64,000 nucleotides of DNA from contig NZ_LK391969.1 of assembly GCF_000939975.1 (NCBI RefSeq), positions 3,274,868 to 3,338,867 on the forward strand, read 5' to 3'. A program made the translations under genes and the position numbers. The stretch's first letter is position 1. Each line of letters starts with the position of its first letter. Source of the stretch: Pseudomonas saudimassiliensis. Lineage in GTDB: Bacteria; Pseudomonadota; Gammaproteobacteria; Pseudomonadales; Pseudomonadaceae. The notes under the pieces are model-generated. The model searched no databases. It was given only the letters and a program-made list of their open reading frames with translations, and was not told where the DNA came from. This document shows positions 1 through 17,073 of the stretch, piece after piece.

Positions 1-1
1 C

Positions 2-1798
<1,797 letters not shown>

Positions 1799-1817
1799 TC
1801 CTTGCGTGACCGGGCGT

Positions 1818-1881
1818 CGGGCCTTGCCTGAGGCCCGGTACACAACGCGGCAGGGCAACGCGGGAGCTATTCCCGCGTTGC
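1818..1881 (+). terminator. Two consecutive hairpins between dnaK and dnaJ
   Basis: The first hairpin pairs CGGGCCT (1818-1824) with AGGCCCG (1831-1837). The second is a perfect 11-bp stem, GCAACGCGGGA (1855-1865) with TCCCGCGTTGC (1871-1881), and a 5-nt loop. Only a weak T stretch (TGTTTGTG) follows, so this may be a partial terminator or an RNA-stabilising/processing element that lowers dnaJ output relative to dnaK. The structure is seen; the function is inferred. Confidence 0.55.
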
Positions 1882-1919
1882 TGTTTGTGCCGTAAGGCTT
1901 TCTAAAGGAAACAGGATAT

Positions 1920-3871
<1,952 letters not shown>

Positions 3872-3885
3872 GCGTTCAGGTAGAC

Positions 3886-3912
3886 AAAACCCGGCTGCGC
3901 GCCGGGTTTTTT
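3886..3912 (+). terminator. Rho-independent terminator after dapB
   Basis: A perfect 10-bp stem AAAACCCGGC (3886-3895) and GCCGGGTTTT (3901-3910) with a 5-nt loop, running into a T tract. The A-rich 5' side means it can also serve the convergent gene that ends at 3924. Confidence 0.9.
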
Positions 3913-3923
3913 GTGGGCGCTCG

Positions 3924-4700
3924 TCAGCCGGCCTGCTTTTGCAGGGCCTGCTCCCGGGCCAGGGCGTTGAGGGTTTCGGTGTTGCGCTGCAGATAGAAGG
4001 CAGCGATGGTCGGTACCCAGTCGGACCGGTGGTTGAGCAGGCGTGGCTGGATGAAGCTGTACTGCTTGTCCAGGTTCTCCAGCGTCCCGGTCTGCTCGGG
4101 CAGCATGGTTTTCAGGGTCTGGGCGCGCTGGACGATGCTGGCGTCAATGGTCTGGAATACCGTTTCGCCCGGTTCGATGAAGTAGATGCCGATCGAGCTG
4201 AACATGCTGTTCTGGTACAGCAGCAGAATCTGGCTGGTTTCCAGGCTCTGCTGGTGCAGCGCATGCAGCTGCTCGCTGATGGTGCTGGCCAGGGTGGAAT
4301 ACTGGGCAGCAGCGGCCTTATCCAGTGCGCCGTGGGCCATCATGATGCGGTTGACCGTGGCCAGGTGGTAATGGGCTTGGTCTTCGCTGGCCGGCTGGTT
4401 TTCCAGCTCCCGGATCAGGCTGACAAAATTATTGAAGGGCGTGCGCAGGTCGCTGGGGTTATCCATCAGGCGCAGCAGCTTTTCCATCTTGCCCAGTGCG
4501 TCATTATAGGCTTCCCGGTGGCCGGGCTCGCGTACCCGCTCGAACAGGTTGTTGTCGATCAGCAGGTAGGTGGCGGCACGGTAGCCTTCGCTACGCAGTT
4601 CGTGAATATTCTGCGCCAGTTGAGTGTCGGTATCGGCGGGCGCCCGGACGGCGAAGCCGAGCAATACCAGAACCAGAAAGTATTTCAGGTAGGTTTTCAT
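3924..4700 (-). CDS. Exported helical protein of unknown function
   Basis: I do not recognise a named family. The 258-residue product begins with a clear signal peptide: MKTYLKYF, a hydrophobic stretch (LVLVLLGFAV) and a likely cleavage after APA, so it should be periplasmic. The rest is predicted mostly alpha-helical, with no cysteines, no catalytic motif and no C-terminal membrane segment. A longer open frame begins at 4814, but the ATG at 4700 is preferred because it gives the signal peptide at the very N-terminus. The leader just upstream holds an A-rich stretch (AACAACAAAAACA, 4712-4724 on this strand) like Hfq/Crc repression sites, suggesting control by carbon catabolite repression. It lies alone between dapB and carA, convergent with the former. 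Confidence 0.75.
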   Translation of the reverse strand: MKTYLKYFLVLVLLGFAVRAPADTDTQLAQNIHELRSEGYRAATYLLIDNNLFERVREPGHREAYNDALGKMEKLLRLMDNPSDLRTPFNNFVSLIRELENQPASEDQAHYHLATVNRIMMAHGALDKAAAAQYSTLASTISEQLHALHQQSLETSQILLLYQNSMFSSIGIYFIEPGETVFQTIDASIVQRAQTLKTMLPEQTGTLENLDKQYSFIQPRLLNHRSDWVPTIAAFYLQRNTETLNALAREQALQKQAG

Positions 4701-5037
4701 GCTGAAGTCCCTGTTTTTGTTGTTGATCCTGACCCGGTAGCGGCTGGCGCGTACCGGCAGAACTTCCCGTGCTCCTTGGCCGGGAATCCCTCCCTGCAGT
4801 TTTAGCATGTTCATCGCGATTATGAAACAGAGTGTTAACGCGGTCCTTCTGGCGGCCGGACGGGGGATGGTCGGTGTGGATATTTATCGCTCAAACCGGT
4901 AAGCTATCGCGCTAATCAGTCTATATCAGCGCGTATCTGACCAATGCCTATGCAGTGGAATGAAGTGGCAAACACATCATTCCCGCTTTTGTGCAGCCCG
5001 CGTTTGGCAAAAACGTGTCAGTCATTCGGAGGTTTTC
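4701..5037. other. Divergent intergenic region upstream of carA
   Basis: 337 bp without a gene, between the exported protein (minus) and carA (plus). It must hold the promoters of both. I see no confident -35/-10 pair. The only marked signals are the A-rich stretch at 4712-4724 (minus strand) and the carA Shine-Dalgarno at 5028-5032. I recognise no leader peptide or ArgR box. Confidence 0.5.
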
Positions 5038-6174
5038 TTGTCCAAGCCCGCCATTCTCGCTCTCGCCGACGGTAGTATTTTCCACGGTGAGGCCATCGGC
5101 GCCGACGGTCACAGTGTCGGTGAGGTCGTGTTCAATACAGCCATGACCGGCTATCAGGAGATTCTCACCGATCCCTCCTATGCACGTCAGATCGTCACAC
5201 TGACCTATCCCCATATCGGCAATACCGGCACCACGCCGGAAGATGCCGAGTCCTGGAAGGTCTGGTCCGCGGGCCTGGTTATTCGCGACCTGCCGCTGGT
5301 GGCCAGCAACTGGCGCAACAAGCAATCGCTGCCGGATTACCTCAAGGAAAACGGTACCGTGGCGATCGCCGGTGTGGATACCCGTCGCCTGACCCGTATC
5401 CTGCGGGAGAAGGGCGCGCAGAATGGTTGCATCATGGCGGGCGCGGATGCGACTGAAGAGAAGGCGCTGGAGTTGGCGCGCAGCTTTCCCGGTTTGAAGG
5501 GGATGGACCTGGCTAAAGAAGTCAGCGTCAAGCAAGCCTACGAGTGGCGGTCCGGTCCGTGGGAGCTGGCGACCGATAGCCACCCGGACGTCGACGCCGC
5601 TGATCTGCCCTACCATGTGGTGGTCTTCGATTACGGCGTCAAGTACAACATTCTGCGGATGCTGGTCGGTCGTGGGTGCCGCTTGACGGTAGTGCCGGCG
5701 CAAACCACGGCGGCGGAAGTGCTGGCGCTGAATCCCGATGGCGTGGTGCTGGCCAATGGTCCCGGCGATCCGGCGCCTTGTGACTACGCAATCAAGGCCA
5801 TCCAGGAGCTGCTGGAAACCGATACGCCGATTCTGGGCATCTGCCTGGGGCATCAGTTGCTGGCCCTGGCCTCCGGTGCACGTACGGTGAAAATGCCCAG
5901 CGGTCACCATGGTGCCAACCACCCGGTGCAGGACCTGCGCACCGGGGCGGTCATGATCACCAGTCAGAATCACGGCTTCGCCGTGGACGAGGACAGTCTG
6001 CCGGCCAATGTTCGTGCGACCTACAAATCCCTGTTTGATGGCACGTTGCAGGGTATCGAGCGCACCGACAAGGATGCTTTCAGCTTCCAGGGGCACCCTG
6101 AGGCCAGCCCCGGCCCGGGCGATGTCGCGCCGCTGTTCGAGCGTTTTATCGCAGCCATGAAAAAGCGCGCCTGA
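5038..6174 (+). CDS. carA: Carbamoyl-phosphate synthase small chain (glutaminase)
   Basis: Hydrolyses glutamine and passes ammonia to CarB for carbamoyl phosphate, a precursor of arginine and pyrimidines. The class I amidotransferase triad is visible: nucleophilic Cys in GICLGHQ, plus His and Glu in [11 protein letters not shown]. The start is a TTG at 5038, preceded at 5-nt spacing by GGAGG (5028-5032). It gives a 378-residue protein beginning [13 protein letters not shown], which matches the family N-terminus and usual length; the longer frame from 4960 adds 26 unrelated residues. carB follows after 35 bp. Confidence 0.96.
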   Translation: MSKPAILALADGSIFHGEAIGADGHSVGEVVFNTAMTGYQEILTDPSYARQIVTLTYPHIGNTGTTPEDAESWKVWSAGLVIRDLPLVASNWRNKQSLPDYLKENGTVAIAGVDTRRLTRILREKGAQNGCIMAGADATEEKALELARSFPGLKGMDLAKEVSVKQAYEWRSGPWELATDSHPDVDAADLPYHVVVFDYGVKYNILRMLVGRGCRLTVVPAQTTAAEVLALNPDGVVLANGPGDPAPCDYAIKAIQELLETDTPILGICLGHQLLALASGARTVKMPSGHHGANHPVQDLRTGAVMITSQNHGFAVDEDSLPANVRATYKSLFDGTLQGIERTDKDAFSFQGHPEASPGPGDVAPLFERFIAAMKKRA

Positions 6175-6209
6175 GTCGCCGGTCTATCTCCAAGGATTAA
6201 TTGCACACT

Positions 6210-9425
<3,216 letters not shown>

Positions 9426-9426
9426 C

Positions 9427-9900
9427 ATGAAGTATCCGATGACCAAGCGCGGTGCCGAGGCCCTGGAAACAGAGCTCAAGCACCTGAAATCGGTGATGCG
9501 TCCGCAGATCACCCAGGCCATCGCCGAGGCGCGGGAGCTGGGTGACCTGAAGGAAAACGCCGAATACCATGCCGCGCGGGAACAGCAGGGCATGGTGGAG
9601 GCGCGGATCCGCGACATCGAGGGGCGCCTGTCGGCGGCCCAGGTGATCGATGTGACCGCCATCGCACCCACCGGCAAGGTGATCTTCGGTACCACGGTCA
9701 CCATTGCCAACGTCGATACCGACGAGGAAGTGCAGTATCAGATCGTCGGTGAAGACGAGGCCGAGATCAAGGAAGGCAAGATCTCCGTCACCTCGCCCAT
9801 TGCCCGCGCGCTGATCGGCAAGGAAGAGGGCGAGGTCGTCGCGGTGAGAACCCCCGGCGGGGTGGTCGAGTATGAAATCGTCGAGGTCCAGCACCTGTGA
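9427..9900 (+). CDS. greA: Transcription elongation factor GreA
   Basis: Rescues backtracked RNA polymerase by stimulating transcript cleavage. At 157 residues it is family length. The N-terminal coiled coil carries the acidic tip ([20 protein letters not shown]), which projects into the secondary channel, followed by the FKBP-like C-terminal domain. The ATG follows GAGGGAG. It is tightly linked to carB upstream and overlaps the next gene by 4 bp (GTGA), which implies coupled translation. Confidence 0.97.
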   Translation: MKYPMTKRGAEALETELKHLKSVMRPQITQAIAEARELGDLKENAEYHAAREQQGMVEARIRDIEGRLSAAQVIDVTAIAPTGKVIFGTTVTIANVDTDEEVQYQIVGEDEAEIKEGKISVTSPIARALIGKEEGEVVAVRTPGGVVEYEIVEVQHL

Positions 9901-10322
9901 GGCCGCGGGCTGCTCTGCCGGCAATACGCAGTGGCAGGGTGGCCTGGCAGCTGGCGCTGACCCTGTGGGTTGGCGGGGTCTGGATGTTGCACTTCGTCAT
10001 GTTGCCGGCGCTGGAGCGGTTTGGTCTGGCGCCACTGCTGATCGATGAGATCGCCCATTTCATGCGGCCGCTGCTGGTTGGTTTTACGGCGGTGTGCGCC
10101 CTGTTGCAACTGGTGGTAGCCGGCACGGTGCTGGGCTGGGCGCTGTGGCGGGATCTGCGTGGGCAGTTGCTGTTGCTGGTAGTGCTGGCGGCAGGGGTGT
10201 TCTACGTTGTCGGCCATTTGCCCCGGGGTGACTACTGGCAACTGTTCAGCTACCTGGTGCTGGCCTTCGCCGGTCTGGTGCTGATTCTGCAGCCGCGCCC
10301 GGATGAAATAACCGAGCGCTGA
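9897..10322 (+). CDS. DUF4149-type integral membrane protein
   Basis: Small inner-membrane protein of 141 residues with four hydrophobic segments: [20 protein letters not shown], the region around [37 protein letters not shown] and [16 protein letters not shown]. The WVGGxWxLHFxxLPAL signature fits the DUF4149 family commonly found after greA in Pseudomonas. The function is unknown. It starts at a GTG overlapping the greA stop. Confidence 0.75.
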   Translation: MRPRAALPAIRSGRVAWQLALTLWVGGVWMLHFVMLPALERFGLAPLLIDEIAHFMRPLLVGFTAVCALLQLVVAGTVLGWALWRDLRGQLLLLVVLAAGVFYVVGHLPRGDYWQLFSYLVLAFAGLVLILQPRPDEITER

Positions 10323-10381
10323 GGGGGCGGCGGCTCAGGCCGCGTACCCCTGGGCTCCTGCTTTGCAGCCTTGACAGCGGA

Positions 10382-10696
10382 TCAGAAGTCCTTGAAACGC
10401 GCCAGGTTCGACAGGTTGGGGTTGGCTTTCTTGTTGCGACGCAGCAATATGGCCATCTTGCCGATGACCTGCACCAGCTCCGCTTTGCTGGCTTTGCAGA
10501 GCTCGTCAATCAGCGCCTGCTTGGTATCACGATCGCCAACGGTGATCCGGATCTTGATCAGCTCGTGGTCATCCAGAGCGCGATCCAGTTCCGCCAGTAC
10601 GCCTTCGCTGGCGCCCTGCTCGCTGACTATCACCACCGGCTTGAGATGGTGGCCGATGCGTTTGTAGGCTTTCTTCTGTTCAGAGCTGAGCGCCAT
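10382..10696 (-). CDS. yhbY: Ribosome assembly RNA-binding protein YhbY
   Basis: CRS1-YhbY domain protein that binds pre-50S ribosomal particles. The 104-residue product is one such domain: SEQKKAYKRIGHHLKP, the GASEGVLAELDRALDDHELIKI segment and the RNA-binding loop LLRRNKK. It is divergent from rlmE, another 50S maturation gene; this pairing is usual in gammaproteobacteria. The ATG at 10696 and the rlmE start are only 86 bp apart, so the promoters share a short region. Confidence 0.93.
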   Translation of the reverse strand: MALSSEQKKAYKRIGHHLKPVVIVSEQGASEGVLAELDRALDDHELIKIRITVGDRDTKQALIDELCKASKAELVQVIGKMAILLRRNKKANPNLSNLARFKDF

Positions 10697-10782
10697 AATG
10701 ATCCGTTTGATTCCCGTTGATGAGTCATTTATCAGAGGGAGCTAGTATAACCGGCGGCGCAATCCGCTGCATGAGGTATTCC

Positions 10783-11403
10783 GTGGCAAGATCAAAGACC
10801 AGCAAGGGCTGGCTGAAAGAACATTTTGATGACCATTACGTCAAGCAGGCGCAAAAGGACGGTTACCGGTCCCGTGCCAGCTACAAATTGCTGGAGATCC
10901 AGGAGAAGGATCGTCTGCTGCGGCCGGGCATGACCGTGCTGGATCTGGGCTCGGCGCCGGGCGGCTGGTCCCAGGTGGTCAGTCGGGTAATCGGTGAGAA
11001 GGGGCGCATCATCGCCTCCGATATCCTGCCGATGGACAGCATCCCCGATGTAACCTTCATCCAGGGCGACTTTACCGAGGATGCGGTGTTCCAGGCGATC
11101 CTGGCGGCGATCGGTGACGGACAGGTGGATCTTGTTATTTCCGATATGGCCCCCAATATGAGTGGTACGCCCGCTGTCGATCAGCCGCGCGCCATGTATC
11201 TGTGCGAGTTGGCGCTGGACATGGCGTCCCGCGTGCTGCGTCCGGGTGGCGACTTCCTGATCAAGGTCTTCCATGGCGAAGGGTTTGACGAGTACTTCAA
11301 GGAGATGCGCAGCCATTTCGACAGGATGGTGACGCGCAAGCCGGGGGCCTCGCGCGATCGGTCCCGGGAGACCTACCTGTTGGCGCGGGGATTCAAGGGC
11401 TGA
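10783..11403 (+). CDS. rlmE: 23S rRNA (uridine-2'-O)-methyltransferase RlmE (FtsJ)
   Basis: Methylates the 2'-O of U2552 (E. coli numbering) in the 23S rRNA A-loop late in 50S assembly. The 206-residue protein has the SAM-binding motif [13 protein letters not shown] and the catalytic K-D-K-E residues spread through [29 protein letters not shown] and SREXYLLARG-type segments. A GTG at 10783 is taken as start: TGAGG (10772-10776) lies at the right distance and the N-terminus [15 protein letters not shown] matches homologues. The upstream ATG at 10771 overlaps that Shine-Dalgarno and is unlikely. ftsH follows. Confidence 0.95.
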   Translation: MARSKTSKGWLKEHFDDHYVKQAQKDGYRSRASYKLLEIQEKDRLLRPGMTVLDLGSAPGGWSQVVSRVIGEKGRIIASDILPMDSIPDVTFIQGDFTEDAVFQAILAAIGDGQVDLVISDMAPNMSGTPAVDQPRAMYLCELALDMASRVLRPGGDFLIKVFHGEGFDEYFKEMRSHFDRMVTRKPGASRDRSRETYLLARGFKG

Positions 11404-11539
11404 CCCCGTGCCGATGACACAGGGCGTTACACTGGCACAACTGCCGCCGCGCCGGATTCTGGTGTAAGGTAGATAGGCCAAGTAAACAGACGAATACAGC
11501 CAGGCCTGACCACCCAGGTGGCGGCAAGAGGATAGCAAT

Positions 11540-13483
11540 TTGAACGATATGGCGAAAAACCTCATTCTGTGGTTGATCATCGCTGCAGTGCTGGTGACTG
11601 TGATGAACAATTTCAGCAGTCCTGCCGAACCGCGAGCACTGAATTACACCGAATTCCTCGAGCTGGTGAGTGATCGCCAGGTCGAGCGGGTCACCGTGGA
11701 CGGCTTCGTGATCACCGGCAAGCGCCGGGATGGCGAGGTGTTCAAGACGGTGCGTCCGGCTATCCAGGATAACGGCCTGATCGGTGATCTGCTGGAGAAC
11801 GACGTGGTCGTCGAAGGCAAGCAGCCGGAGCGCCAGAGCATCTGGACCCAGCTGCTGATCGCCAGCTTCCCGATCCTCATCATCATCGCCATCTTCATGT
11901 TCTTCATGCGCCAGATGCAGGGCGGCGGCGGTGGCCGCGGCGGCCCGATGAGCTTTGGCAAGAGCAAGGCGCGGATGCTGTCCGAAGACCAGGTCAAGAC
12001 CACCTTTGCCGACGTGGCCGGGTGCGACGAGGCCAAGGAAGAGGTCAGCGAGCTGGTCGAGTTCCTGCGCGATCCGGGCAAGTTCCAGCGCCTGGGTGGC
12101 CACATTCCCCGTGGCGTACTGATGGTCGGTCAGCCGGGGACCGGTAAGACACTGCTGGCCAAGGCCGTCGCCGGCGAGGCCAAGGTGCCGTTCTTCACCA
12201 TTTCCGGCTCCGACTTCGTCGAGATGTTCGTCGGTGTCGGTGCCAGCCGTGTGCGCGACATGTTCGAGCAGGCCAAGAAGCACGCTCCCTGCATCATCTT
12301 CATCGACGAGATCGACGCGGTTGGTCGCCATCGTGGCGCTGGCCTCGGCGGCGGTCACGATGAGCGTGAGCAGACCCTGAACCAGTTGCTGGTAGAGATG
12401 GATGGTTTCGAAGCCAACGATGGCATCATCGTGGTGGCTGCGACCAACCGTCCGGACGTGCTCGACCCCGCGCTGCTGCGCCCGGGCCGTTTCGACCGCC
12501 AGGTGGTCGTCGGCCTGCCGGATATCCGCGGTCGCGAGCAGATTCTCAAGGTGCATATGCGCAAGGTGCCGCTGGGCGACGACGTCGTGCCTTCGGCCAT
12601 CGCCCGCGGCACGCCCGGCTTCTCCGGTGCGGACCTGGCGAACCTGGTCAACGAGGCATCGCTGTTCGCTGCCAGGGCTGGCAAGCGCCTGGTCGAGATG
12701 AACGAATTCGAGATGGCCAAGGACAAGATCATGATGGGCGCCGAGCGCAAATCCATGGTCATGTCCGACAAGGAAAAGCTCAACACCGCCTACCACGAAT
12801 CCGGCCATGCCATCGTCGGTCGACTGGTGCCTGAGCATGACCCGGTCTACAAGGTGTCGATCATTCCCCGCGGCCGCGCCCTGGGTGTGACCATGTTCCT
12901 GCCCGAGGAAGACCGCTACAGCCTGTCCAAGCGCGCCCTGACCAGCCAGATCTGTTCGCTGTTCGGTGGCCGTATCGCCGAGGAGATGACCCTGGGCTTC
13001 GATGGGGTGACTACCGGTGCCTCCAACGACATCATGCGCGCCACCCAGTTGGCGCGGAACATGGTGACCAAGTGGGGTCTGTCCGAGAAGCTCGGCCCGC
13101 TGATGTATGCCGAGGAGGAAGGTGAAGTCTTCCTCGGTCGCAGCGCCGGCAGCCAACATGCCAACGTGTCGGGTGAGACCGCGCGGCTGATCGATGAGGA
13201 AATTCGCAGTATCATCGATAACTGCTATGCCACCGCCAAGCGTCTGCTGGAGGAGAACCGCGACAAGCTGGATCTCATGGCCGAGGCACTGATGAAGTAC
13301 GAGACCATTGATGTCGAGCAGATCAACGACATCATGAACGGCAAACCCGCCCGTGAACCCAAGGGCTGGGCGGATGATGACCGTCGTGGTCCGGGCGCGG
13401 CAGCGCCGGCTTCCGATTCAGTAGACCCGCAGGATGCCCCCCGTGATGACGGCATCATTGGCGGACCGGCTGGAGAGCACTGA
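11540..13483 (+). CDS. ftsH: ATP-dependent zinc metalloprotease FtsH
   Basis: Membrane-anchored AAA+ protease that degrades misassembled membrane proteins and regulators such as LpxC. The 647-residue protein has two N-terminal membrane segments (about 7-25 and 103-122) flanking a periplasmic domain, an AAA module and the zinc site HESGH at 419-423. Walker A reads GQPGTGKT at 197-204, whereas the family almost always has GPPGTGKT; the Gln at 198 is coded by CAG at 12131. A TTG at 11540 is preferred over the ATG at 11549 because AGAGGA (11527-11532) is 7 nt away and the resulting [11 protein letters not shown] mirrors E. coli [11 protein letters not shown]. Confidence 0.96.
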   Translation: MNDMAKNLILWLIIAAVLVTVMNNFSSPAEPRALNYTEFLELVSDRQVERVTVDGFVITGKRRDGEVFKTVRPAIQDNGLIGDLLENDVVVEGKQPERQSIWTQLLIASFPILIIIAIFMFFMRQMQGGGGGRGGPMSFGKSKARMLSEDQVKTTFADVAGCDEAKEEVSELVEFLRDPGKFQRLGGHIPRGVLMVGQPGTGKTLLAKAVAGEAKVPFFTISGSDFVEMFVGVGASRVRDMFEQAKKHAPCIIFIDEIDAVGRHRGAGLGGGHDEREQTLNQLLVEMDGFEANDGIIVVAATNRPDVLDPALLRPGRFDRQVVVGLPDIRGREQILKVHMRKVPLGDDVVPSAIARGTPGFSGADLANLVNEASLFAARAGKRLVEMNEFEMAKDKIMMGAERKSMVMSDKEKLNTAYHESGHAIVGRLVPEHDPVYKVSIIPRGRALGVTMFLPEEDRYSLSKRALTSQICSLFGGRIAEEMTLGFDGVTTGASNDIMRATQLARNMVTKWGLSEKLGPLMYAEEEGEVFLGRSAGSQHANVSGETARLIDEEIRSIIDNCYATAKRLLEENRDKLDLMAEALMKYETIDVEQINDIMNGKPAREPKGWADDDRRGPGAAAPASDSVDPQDAPRDDGIIGGPAGEH

Positions 13484-13490
13484 AACCGGT

Positions 13491-14354
13491 ATGACATCAT
13501 TACGTACCAGCACCCGGTTGCCCTGTGGCGACCGGGTGCTTGACCTTTCCCATACCCATGTCATGGGTATCCTCAACATCACCCCTGATTCGTTTTCCGA
13601 TGGCGGGCGCTACAACAACCGTGATGCGGCGCTGCAGCGGGTCGAGCAGATGCTCGCCGCCGGTGCGACCCTGATCGATATCGGTGGTGAGTCAACCCGG
13701 CCCGGTGCAGCCCTGGTCAGCGTCCAGGAAGAAGTCGACCGCGTGGTGCCCATGGTCGAGGCCGTGAAGGCGCGTTTCGATACCGTGGTCTCCATCGATA
13801 CCAGCACGCCGGAGGTCATTCGTGGCTCGGCGGCGGTAGGCGCAGGCCTGATTAACGACATCCGCGCGCTGACCCGTGCCGGGGCCATGCAGGCTGCGGT
13901 GGACTCGGGGCTCGCGGTATGTCTCATGCACATGCAGGGTGAGCCGCAGACCATGCAGCAGGCGCCGGTCTATGACTCGGTGCTGGCGCAGGTGAACTCT
14001 TTTCTCGACGAGCGGGTCCAAGCCTGCCTGGATGCCGGGATCGAGCGCAGCAAGCTGGTACTCGACCCCGGTTTCGGCTTCGGCAAGAGTCTGCAACACA
14101 ACCTTGAGCTGTTTGCCCGCATGGACCAGTTGAGCCCGCCGGATCTGCCGATCCTGGTCGGCGTCTCGCGCAAGAGCATGATCGGTCAGGCGCTGAATCG
14201 CCCCGTCGAGCAGCGCTTGTTCGGAGGCTTGGGGCTGGCGGCGTTGGCGGTAGCCAAGGGTGCGCGTATCATTCGTGTCCATGATGTGGCGGAAACCGCT
14301 GACGTGGTCCGTATGGTGGACGCGGTCGTTGCCGCAGGAACTTCGGCAATCTAA
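13491..14354 (+). CDS. folP: Dihydropteroate synthase
   Basis: Condenses p-aminobenzoate with the pterin diphosphate made by FolK; it is the sulfonamide target. The 287-residue TIM barrel shows the signatures [26 protein letters not shown], the [11 protein letters not shown] substrate loop and GVSRKSMIG. The ATG at 13491 gives [19 protein letters not shown], matching homologues; the frame extends upstream into the ftsH end but that part is not conserved. It lies 7 bp after ftsH and 17 bp before glmM, so it is cotranscribed with both. Confidence 0.96.
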   Translation: MTSLRTSTRLPCGDRVLDLSHTHVMGILNITPDSFSDGGRYNNRDAALQRVEQMLAAGATLIDIGGESTRPGAALVSVQEEVDRVVPMVEAVKARFDTVVSIDTSTPEVIRGSAAVGAGLINDIRALTRAGAMQAAVDSGLAVCLMHMQGEPQTMQQAPVYDSVLAQVNSFLDERVQACLDAGIERSKLVLDPGFGFGKSLQHNLELFARMDQLSPPDLPILVGVSRKSMIGQALNRPVEQRLFGGLGLAALAVAKGARIIRVHDVAETADVVRMVDAVVAAGTSAI

Positions 14355-14371
14355 TTTCAGGATACCCCTAC

Positions 14372-15718
14372 ATGGAAAAGCGCTACTTCGGCACCGACGG
14401 CATTCGTGGTCACGTCGGCACGCACCCGATCACCCCGGAATTCATGCTCAAGCTGGGCTGGGCGACCGGCATGGCCTTCAAGCACAACGGCCAGTGCAGT
14501 GTGGTCATCGGCAAGGACACGCGCATCTCCGGCTACATGTTCGAGTCGGCGCTGGAAGCCGGTTTGTCCGCCGCCGGCGCCAAGGTGCGGCTGCTCGGGC
14601 CCATGCCGACCCCGGCCATCGCCTATCTGACGCGTACCTTCCAGGCTGACGCGGGTATCGTCATCAGCGCTTCCCATAACCCGTACTTCGACAACGGCAT
14701 CAAGTTCTTCTCCGCCCAGGGCACCAAGTTGCCCGATACGCTGGAGCACGAGATCGAGCGGCTGGTCGATACTCCGATGCAGGTGGTCGGCTCCGGCGAG
14801 CTCGGCAAGGTGGCGCGGGTCGAGGACGCTTCGGGTCGCTATATCGAATTCTGCAAGAGCAGCGTGCCCACCAGCACCAATTTCAAGGGCCTGAAGATAG
14901 TGCTCGATTGCGCCCATGGCGCGACCTACAAGGTAGCGCCCAGCGTGTTCGCGGAGCTGGGGGCCGAGGTCAGCGTGATCGGTGCGACCCCGGATGGACT
15001 GAATATCAATGCCGGGGTGGGTTCCACCGACCTGGCGGCGCTGAGCAAGGCGGTGGTCGAGCGTCAGGCTGATCTGGGGATCGCCTTTGATGGCGACGGC
15101 GACCGGGTCATGATGGTCGACCACCAGGGCAACCCGGTTGATGGTGACGAGTTGTTGTACATCATGACCCTGGACCTGTATGAGCGCGGTCTGCTGGACG
15201 GCGGTGTAGCCGGTACCCTGATGACCAACCTGGGGCTGGAGCTGGCGCTGCGTGAGCGGGATATTCCCTTCGTCCGGGCCAAGGTCGGCGATCGTTACGT
15301 CATGGCTGAACTGCAACAGCGGGGCTGGAAGCTGGGTGGCGAATCCTCCGGGCACCTGGTATGCCTGCAGCACACCACCACCGGCGACGGCATTATCGCG
15401 GCGCTGCAGGTGTTGCGTGCCCTGCGCATGTCGGGCAAGACCCTGGCCCAAGCCTGCGAGGGCATGAGCAAGTGTCCGCAAAAGCTGATCAATGTGCGTT
15501 ACCAGAGTAGCGGCACTTCGCCACTGGAAGCGCCTGCGCTCAAGTCTGCGGTGGCTGCAGCCGAGGCGCGACTGGGTGATGCCGGGCGGGTGCTGCTGCG
15601 GCTTTCCGGCACTGAGCCGGTCATCCGGGTGATGGTCGAAGGGCAGGACGCAGAGCAGGTTGTGCGCGAAGCCGAAGCGCTCGCTGCACAGGTGCAAGAA
15701 ATGTTTGGTGCGGACTGA
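14372..15718 (+). CDS. glmM: Phosphoglucosamine mutase
   Basis: Converts glucosamine-6-phosphate to glucosamine-1-phosphate on the way to UDP-GlcNAc for peptidoglycan and LPS. The 448-residue protein has the active-site phosphoserine in ISASHNP (Ser101), the metal-binding loop DGDGDR, the sugar-binding GGESSGH and the phosphate-binding [11 protein letters not shown] near the C-terminus. It sits in the usual ftsH-folP-glmM-tpiA-secG order. Confidence 0.97.
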   Translation: MEKRYFGTDGIRGHVGTHPITPEFMLKLGWATGMAFKHNGQCSVVIGKDTRISGYMFESALEAGLSAAGAKVRLLGPMPTPAIAYLTRTFQADAGIVISASHNPYFDNGIKFFSAQGTKLPDTLEHEIERLVDTPMQVVGSGELGKVARVEDASGRYIEFCKSSVPTSTNFKGLKIVLDCAHGATYKVAPSVFAELGAEVSVIGATPDGLNINAGVGSTDLAALSKAVVERQADLGIAFDGDGDRVMMVDHQGNPVDGDELLYIMTLDLYERGLLDGGVAGTLMTNLGLELALRERDIPFVRAKVGDRYVMAELQQRGWKLGGESSGHLVCLQHTTTGDGIIAALQVLRALRMSGKTLAQACEGMSKCPQKLINVRYQSSGTSPLEAPALKSAVAAAEARLGDAGRVLLRLSGTEPVIRVMVEGQDAEQVVREAEALAAQVQEMFGAD

Positions 15719-15784
15719 AAAGGCGGTTGTGTCGGGTGAGCAACTTGGTTAACATTGGCGCCCGCTTGAGCTGAGAGGTTAGGC

Positions 15785-16543
15785 ATGCGTCGTCCGCTGG
15801 TCGCCGGAAATTGGAAAATGTACGGTACTCGGCAGTCCGTTGATGAGTTGCTCGCGGGGTTGAACGAGCAGCAGTGGCCGGACGAAGTCGACCTGCTGAT
15901 CGCGCCGCCTGCGCTGTATCTGCAGCAGTGCCGCGAAGCGCTGGAAGGTTCGCCATTGCGGTTGGCTGGCCAGAGTTCCGCCTTTCAGGCAGAGTCTGGC
16001 GCGCTGACCGGTGAAATCTCCCCGGCTCAACTGCGTGATGCGGGATGTGAATTTGTTCTCGTGGGTCATTCCGAGCGCCGTACGCTGTTCGGTGAGACCG
16101 ACGAGGTGATCTGTCGTAAGTTTGCCGCGGCGTTGGCCTGCGGGCTGCGCCCCATTCTCTGTGTCGGCGAAACCCGCGCGCAGTACGAAGCAGGCGAGAC
16201 CGCTGAGGTGGTCGGGCGGCAGTTGCAGGCCGTGCTGGAGACCTTCGGGGTCGGCGGCTTGGCTCAGGGTGTAGTGGCGTATGAGCCGGTATGGGCCATC
16301 GGCACCGGTCTGACCGCTACGCCGGAGCAGGCGCAGGAGGTGCACGCGATGATTCGCGCACGCCTGGCTACCCTGGATGACGAGCAGGCCCAGTGTGTAC
16401 AGATTGTCTATGGCGGCAGCGTCAAGGCGTCCAATGCCGCGGCGTTGTTCGAGATGCCGGATATCGATGGGGGGCTGGTAGGTGGTGCCTCTCTCAATGC
16501 GAATGAATTTGGTGCGATTGCTCGTGCCGCGGGACAAGCTTAA
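15785..16543 (+). CDS. tpiA: Triose-phosphate isomerase
   Basis: Interconverts dihydroxyacetone phosphate and glyceraldehyde-3-phosphate. The 252-residue barrel has Lys11 (GNWKM), the electrophilic His in VGHSERR, the catalytic Glu in AYEPVWAIGTG and the phosphate-gripping YGGSVK and GGLVGGASL loops. The ATG at 15785 follows GAGAGGTTAG. Its TAA overlaps the secG ATG by one base (TAATG), implying coupled translation. Confidence 0.97.
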   Translation: MRRPLVAGNWKMYGTRQSVDELLAGLNEQQWPDEVDLLIAPPALYLQQCREALEGSPLRLAGQSSAFQAESGALTGEISPAQLRDAGCEFVLVGHSERRTLFGETDEVICRKFAAALACGLRPILCVGETRAQYEAGETAEVVGRQLQAVLETFGVGGLAQGVVAYEPVWAIGTGLTATPEQAQEVHAMIRARLATLDDEQAQCVQIVYGGSVKASNAAALFEMPDIDGGLVGGASLNANEFGAIARAAGQA

Positions 16544-16917
16544 TGATTGAAACCGTTGTTGTAATAGTACATCTGCTGGTTGCCATCGGTCTGGTCGGGT
16601 TGATCCTGATCCAGCAGGGCAAAGGTGCGGAAGCGGGCGCGTCCTTCGGTTCCGGTGCCTCCGGCACGGTTTTTGGCAGCCAGGGTTCGGCAACTTTCCT
16701 GAGCCGCTTGACAGCTGTGCTGGCCACTGTATTCTTCGTCACCTCGCTGGGCTTGGCGTTTTACGCCAGCCACAAGGCGACCGAGATCCGTGATGCGGGC
16801 CTGCCGGTTCCGGTCATGCAGAGCGCTCCGGTGGCGCCGATCAGTGAAGATGTACCTGTTCTTGAAGAGCAGGCTCCTCAGGCTCCTGTGACAGACGATG
16901 TACCTGTCGTAGAGTAA
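16543..16917 (+). CDS. secG: Protein translocase subunit SecG
   Basis: Accessory subunit of the SecYEG inner-membrane translocon. The 124-residue protein has two membrane segments (about 3-22 and 53-72) joined by the conserved GAEAGASFGSGASGTVFG loop, then a Pro/Val/acidic tail that is variable in the family. It starts on the tpiA stop codon; tRNA-Leu lies 12 bp downstream. Confidence 0.94.
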   Translation: MIETVVVIVHLLVAIGLVGLILIQQGKGAEAGASFGSGASGTVFGSQGSATFLSRLTAVLATVFFVTSLGLAFYASHKATEIRDAGLPVPVMQSAPVAPISEDVPVLEEQAPQAPVTDDVPVVE

Positions 16918-16929
16918 GCCAACAGTTTT

Positions 16930-17014
16930 GCGGAAGTGGTGGAATTGGTAGACACGCTATCTTGAGGGGGTAGTGCCTTAGGGTGTATGGGTTCGAGTCC
17001 CATCTTCCGCACCA
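16930..17014 (+). tRNA. tRNA-Leu (anticodon GAG)
   Basis: An 85-nt class II tRNA. The acceptor stem GCGGAAG pairs with CTTCCGC and the 3' CCA is encoded. The anticodon stem CTATC/GGTAG (16957-16961/16969-16973) encloses the loop TTGAGGG with GAG at 16964-16966, which reads CUC and CUU. A long variable arm and a T arm (TGGG TTCGAGT CCCA) follow. It sits between secG and tRNA-fMet, as in other Pseudomonas. Confidence 0.97.
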
Positions 17015-17020
17015 TGTGTC

Positions 17021-17056
17021 AGGGGTCTGCAGCGATGCAGGCCCCTTGTTTTTTTC
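17021..17056 (+). terminator. Terminator after tRNA-Leu
   Basis: The stem AGGGGTCTGC (17021-17030) pairs with GCAGGCCCCT (17037-17046) through one G.U pair, followed by TGTTTTTTTC. It probably ends the long ftsH-to-tRNA-Leu transcript. Confidence 0.85.
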
Positions 17057-17073
17057 GGGCACAATATGCCCGG

